Both the position numbers and the translations under genes were made by a program. A stretch of DNA of 64,000 nucleotides from Benincasa hispida (Eukaryota; Streptophyta; Magnoliopsida; Cucurbitales; Cucurbitaceae), in NCBI RefSeq assembly GCF_009727055.1, contig NW_024065286.1, forward strand, positions 142,759 to 206,758, read 5' to 3'. Below are positions 59,629 to 64,000 of the stretch, one piece after another (the stretch's first letter is position 1; each line of letters opens with the position of its first letter). The notes below the pieces were generated by a model. That model saw only the letters and a program-made list of their open reading frames with translations. It was not told where the DNA came from and did no database searches.

Positions 59629-59700
59629 GTTCTTAATGACTTGTTTGAATTGTTCGAGATTTTTATGTTCTTAATGACTTGTTTGAATTGTTCGAGATTC
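59629..59700 (+). repeat. Tandem duplication, 2 units of about 38 bp
   Basis: 'gttcttaatgacttgtttga' followed by 'attgttcgagatt' is repeated almost exactly from 59667. Confidence 0.93.
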
Positions 59701-59767
59701 TTACACATATTCCACTTTGATATATTTTTTTTTCATGTAGTTTTTTCATCATAAACAAGGGAGAGAG

Positions 59768-61061
59768 TGTTAGCTTTATGAGCTTCAATCTTACCATAAT
59801 GTTTTGATGATAACAAATGTTTTATTTAATGATTATTTTAGTATTTTTAAAGTGTTCATAGCACAAAGTTCGAAAGAGACGATTTCAACGCACTTTGGAT
59901 CACTCAAATTAGACAATCAAACAAAGATGTTGCGGCTAAAAGAAGATTTGAAAGAAAAATTCGATGTGGTTGATGATGTGGCAGTGACGTATCAAGCGTG
60001 GACCAACCCTAAGATGACCTATGATGGTTTGTTAAAAATAATAAAAAGAAAAAGAAAAAGAAAAATAATAGGAGAAATGTGGGATCCTTCGCAATCAAAT
60101 GAGTTTTCAACATGTGGCATCCCAAATTTTTAATTAAAAAAGAAGAAATATGAAAAACAAAGAAAAAAAAAAGAAAAAAAGAAAAAAGAAGAATAAGAAG
60201 AAGAAGAGGTGATTCCCTTCCAAAATCTCATTTTCAATATTTTCCTTCCTAAACTTAATCTCTACCATTTTCCCCTCTTACTTAATCTCAACTATTTATT
60301 CTTTTACCCTAAATCCAAAGTTGAGGCTAAATCCTTTAATTTTTATAATCAATCATTCTTCATCCTCCTACTCACCTCTTGAGAAAAAAAAACAGCATCT
60401 TATTTTTCCATTGTTCCTCTTCGTCCAAAGTGCTCCAAAAGTTCAATATCCTCTCATTCTCTTTAATTTTTCATAAGTGTAATAGTTGAGAGAAAATGTT
60501 TGGAATTTCATTGATCTAAACTTGTATATTTTACCTATTTAGGGGTAATTTTTTTTTATTTTAATTCTCATTGAGTTTTGTATTAACATGTGAGTACAAC
60601 TTGGGTTGTGAAAAAAAAGAAATTGGTTAGATCCTGAGATTGTGTAGGTTTTGTTTTCACCTGCAACAAAACTGTTTTGAGTAAAATACCCATAAAGAGT
60701 CTTGGAAGTGGATGTAGCATTATTGTCCAACATATAATTTGGTGTCTTCTTTTCCCTAAACTCACTTTACTTTTGCACTTAGTTTAATTTCTAATTTTTA
60801 TTGTATGCTGGGTTTGATTTCTTGTTTTGCATGCTTTTGTTTTTTAGCTATCAACTTGAAGTGATTGGTTGGTGTCATTTTATTAATTTTAAGGTTCAAG
60901 TTTAAATTCACATTTAGATTCATTGGAATTTTGAATTTTGATATATCTTAATAATTTGAATTGTTGGTTTAATGCTATTTAATTTTCTAAAATTAAGGTT
61001 CAAGTTTAGTTTTCATAGTTTAGAATTTTAAAAATTAAAATTGGTAGACACCCCCTCCCCT
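59768..61061 (+). mobile_element. Family C LTR (copia, SIRE-like)
   Basis: Begins TGTTAGCTTTATGAGC directly after a purine tract, with 'gttttgatgataacaaatg' near the start and a pyrimidine-rich end 'acaccccctcccctcc'. It is related to 20693-22099: both carry 'catagc', 'gatcactcaaat' and 'gataacaaa' in order. The purine tract suggests a 3' LTR of an otherwise unrecognised element. Confidence 0.6.
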
Positions 61062-61560
61062 CCGCCAAGTGTTGCCATACAATCATAAAAAACTTTCACT
61101 CTTGAAGTTTTTTGAAAGGGAAGGTGAGATTTCCTCCAAGGGTGGTTGAATTTCAAAGATGCTTGAAGAAAGAAGTTTATCGTCCTTTTATAAACTTAAA
61201 TCGATTGAGGGAAGATCGAAAATGATGTCATAGGATTTTACCATGCAATTCCAGTGTTGAGAAACAACTTTGAACTGAGAGAATAGCAATAGTGGATGAC
61301 TAGACACGATTCTGAAAATTAAGATTTTGATGCAAGCCGTATCGACAACATCTGCAAAACAGTCAAAATTCTCTGTAAATGCTCTTAAAATAAAACCAAA
61401 ACCGGTAAAAACCTACTTTGGATCATAAAAGAACCTTCACATGAAAAAATTTATCTATTTAAGACCACATATTGGGGTGATATAGTTATTTTTACTAAGT
61501 AAAGTATCAAAATATTATCCAAAACATGCATTTCATGACATGTATCATGCCTCTAGTGTA
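61062..61560 (+). repeat. Right member of the diverged direct-repeat pair
   Basis: Matches 56130-56720 in order and orientation. It begins directly after the family C LTR. Confidence 0.7.
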
Positions 61561-61951
61561 TAGAGGGTTTATATAGCACACGTCTTTGAATCCTAGGATC
61601 ATAAACATGAGTAACATAAATACGAAAATACATAGAATAGACCCCATAATTGATCGTTGGAAGCGCCATACAACAGATTTAAGGCATTCCAACATAATGG
61701 TTAGGAAAAATAAACTTTGTTTTTTAATGCAGTAAGACAAGGTTTTCTTGTAAATGAAGCTTGGGTGTTTTCTTTGCCGTTTAAGGTTCATGTCCATGCT
61801 TAGGGTGTGTCTGGTCATTACTCTTTGGTGTTACATGTTGGTTTTCAAGTTGCTCACCTACTACTAGTGTTTCGATTTTTTAATTGCCATTAGGATGAGT
61901 CTATTGAATTCTTTATATGGTTCTTCGTAGATGGATATGGTTTGTTGGCAT
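61561..61951. other. Unassigned sequence
   Basis: A frame on the minus strand (61507-61818, 103 codons) has no recognisable domain. I see no element ends apart from the family A LTR that starts at 61952. Confidence 0.4.
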
Positions 61952-64000
61952 TGTTGGGGTTGATGCCTTAAAAGTCTCGTGTTCTGTAGTTTGTAAATAG
62001 TATATATGAATATCTGTGATTGTTAATATATGATATTTACTTCACATCTTGTTGTTTTTGCTCGGTTATTTGTTTTATTTGCTTTACCACAAACCAATAA
62101 ACACAAAATCCCTGGTTATCTGTAGTGACTCAAGCATGTATGTGGTGACATACAAGGTGAAATCATGTCTTGAGTGAATAACCAAAATGGTCTGTAGTAA
62201 ATAGATAAAGGAGGAACCTTATCCTGGTAATGTTACGGATTCACCCGCTTTGTGGAATGGTCACAAGTTGTTGTGACTTGCCACAAGATGGTCTGATCCT
62301 GATCATCGTGTTGGAGACATGCGAGCGAGGGTGTCCTATAAAAAAGTTTGTATAAGACCTGCCCACGAAGTGTTAATGTCTCGTTATATAACACTGTTCA
62401 AGACAGATACTTCACTTCACTAGGATGACCATAGGTAACATGACCTCAATCTTGAGTAAGTTGGGAACTCTTGCCATTGAGGACGATCCTTTGATTTGTA
62501 TGGATGCGGTGTCCAAGTCGCCGATTCAAAACTTACCATTTTGGGGAATTCGTCTTAATTTTGGGAGCTGGGACTCAGCTAATACAGAATGAATTCAACT
62601 CCTTCCCAACGAGTTAGGGGTAAGTAGATAGTACTCCTTAAGACTGTTGGACTGAACGATGTGGCGCCACATCACCTTCTCATGTCTGGAGGTGGGTTCA
62701 CATATACGTTTGGTATGTTGTATTGTTCATTAGAGGAATCAGTTGGTACTTAGGAGTGAGATGTAGATTAACAGGGGCAACGGTAAATTAGCCCAGTTTG
62801 TACTTAACGAGCATCTATGAAGGGTCATCGGGGTACTCATGATTAGTTAATATCCAATTGGACATTAGGAAATATATTTGTGTAAGAAGAGTTCACAGCT
62901 GTTGGTCTTTTAGTGGAAGCACTGATAGTTTAAACGGGATGGTGGATCTCGTGGCTAAAGAGTTTAGTCAGCCATTCACAGTATCGTTGAAGCTTCAGCA
63001 CAGATCCATTAGGCTCACCTGAGTAGCTTGGATAAAGTTGAGAACCATGTTTGGGTTAATTTGAAATGTTCAAATTGATAAGAAGAAGTTCAATATATAT
63101 GATATAATTGGACTGTTAATTATATATGAATATAATTGGCTAAATATATAAGATTACATTATTTTGGAGGAAACTAGATATAAATATGATTTATATCAAG
63201 TAGGGGAAGAAAATACTATAGAAGATATATGATATCAACTACTAGATATAAAATATAATATGATTATATTTATTAATTAACTTAATTGATTAATTATTTT
63301 GATAATTAACGCGATTGATCCACGTTCGGACGTGGAAAGTGGAGCTACGAAGGTTATGGTAAACCCGTGGATTAAAACAATGAAAATTGTTTTCATTTTT
63401 TATCAATCGTGCTTCGTGTTCGCCTGCACCCAATAGATCGTGAAAGCGCATCGCAAGAAGCCTATAACGGTAGAGCTCGTTCGTCTAAACGATCGTCTAC
63501 CTCACGCATTCTCTACACGATCGTATAACATTTTTCTAAACGATTTCAGTTTTCCTACAACGGTCCTGTAGCTATATATACGATAAGCGATTTCCATTAT
63601 ACGATAGCAGCGTTATCTACTACTTTGCCTTATCTTCTAACAACCACGACGTCATTCTCCTCCGCCCTCTATCAAACTTTACCAGACGGCCCACTCTTAT
63701 CTTTGGGTTTTGGAATGTTGAGGACATCCAGGTTTTCTCTTGTGGTGGTGGCCCCCGCGGCAAATTGTTCTCTCGTCGTACGCTAGGATCGTGCCTGTTG
63801 CAAGGTCAACAATACTCGCCGAGGCCAGTAGAATCGGGGGAGGTTTTTCCGTTGCTGAGGGTTCAGGCATAGAAGAACAGTCTTCATTTGGTATGAACCT
63901 TTTTCCTTGGTGTTTTATTGGTATTCTGAGCTTGCCGATAAATGATGTTTTATCTATGCCTAACTGTATTGTTGGAATGTATGTCGTTTGCGTTTCGATC
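61952..64000 (+). mobile_element. Family A LTR, running off the window
   Basis: Starts TGTTGGGGTTGATGCC and follows 16389-18481 throughout ('ctcgtgttctgtagtttgta', 'gtggtgacatacaa', 'gatggtggatctcgtgg'). It includes a CGATCG tract at about 63470-63600. The expected end lies some tens of bases beyond the window, so solo or full-length status cannot be decided. Confidence 0.82.

Larger units (their letters stand above)
56721..59767. other. Unassigned DNA, probably retroelement 3' region
   Basis: No domain readable. 57900-59760 is T-rich and ends in 'aacaaaaggggagaat' (59590) and the purine tract 'aagggagagag' (59757-59767) before a family C LTR, so its right part is probably the 3' untranslated region of that element. 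It contains a (TTA)n run at 58835-58864, an (AT)n run near 59253-59281 and a ~38-bp tandem pair at 59629-59700. Confidence 0.5.

Noticed and set aside
59804..60133. 109-codon open frame
   Set aside because: It lies within a family C LTR and matches non-coding sequence of the other family C copy. Lys-rich low complexity at the end.

Overview
The window is eukaryotic nuclear DNA, almost certainly from a flowering plant. It is AT-rich and packed with plant-type LTR retrotransposons (Ty1/copia and Ty3/gypsy, with initiator-Met-tRNA primer sites), CACTA DNA transposons, MITEs and one plant-type regulatory gene. The style suggests a dicot, possibly a cucurbit, but that is a weak inference. No bacterial operon, rRNA, CRISPR array or convincing tRNA is visible.

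Layout. 1-2648 is AT-rich and holds one foldback repeat. 2649-14368 is a decayed minus-strand copia element (copia-1) whose polyprotein is split by two insertions: a 2.0 kb solo LTR ('family A', 3613-8363), itself split by a 2.76 kb CACTA element (5249-8011), and a deleted gypsy-type element with a 2.2 kb LTR (8649-10930). Target-site duplications account for each insertion. 14369-16296 is a 'family B' LTR that joins copia-1 to a second copia remnant (copia-2, 16297-16388 plus 18482-19227), which is split by another family A solo LTR (16389-18481). 19300-23070 holds unassigned sequence, a third LTR type ('family C') and a family B fragment. The only convincing host gene is a single-exon atypical HLH regulator of the IBH1-like type at 25663-26196, minus strand. 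A probable TRIM element, MITEs and degenerate repeats follow.

30578-42405 is one 5.9 kb locus present twice in tandem. The second copy carries a dense spray of single-base indels and a 25-N gap and looks like unpolished long-read filler. 41881-46190 is a family A LTR element flanked by identical TCACC duplications, with a recognisable primer site, but it contains a complete Nextera mate-pair junction adapter at 44470-44507 between two overlapping LTR segments, which proves a chimeric join. 46191-50381 holds a decayed minisatellite, a 323-N gap, the 5' end of an unidentified LTR element, a gypsy protease-region pseudogene and a CACTA terminus. 50382-55994 is a pile of family B LTRs with a family A solo LTR inserted (TSD CTGTA). 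56130-61560 is bounded by two diverged direct repeats and holds a family C LTR. 61952 to the end is another family A LTR that runs off the window.

There is no gene pathway to reconstruct. The biology is nested transposon accumulation and solo-LTR formation around one small regulatory gene. The most unusual structural feature is an array of degenerate CGATCG-centred palindromes in the family A LTRs and leader. The most important practical points are the assembly artefacts in 30578-45300.
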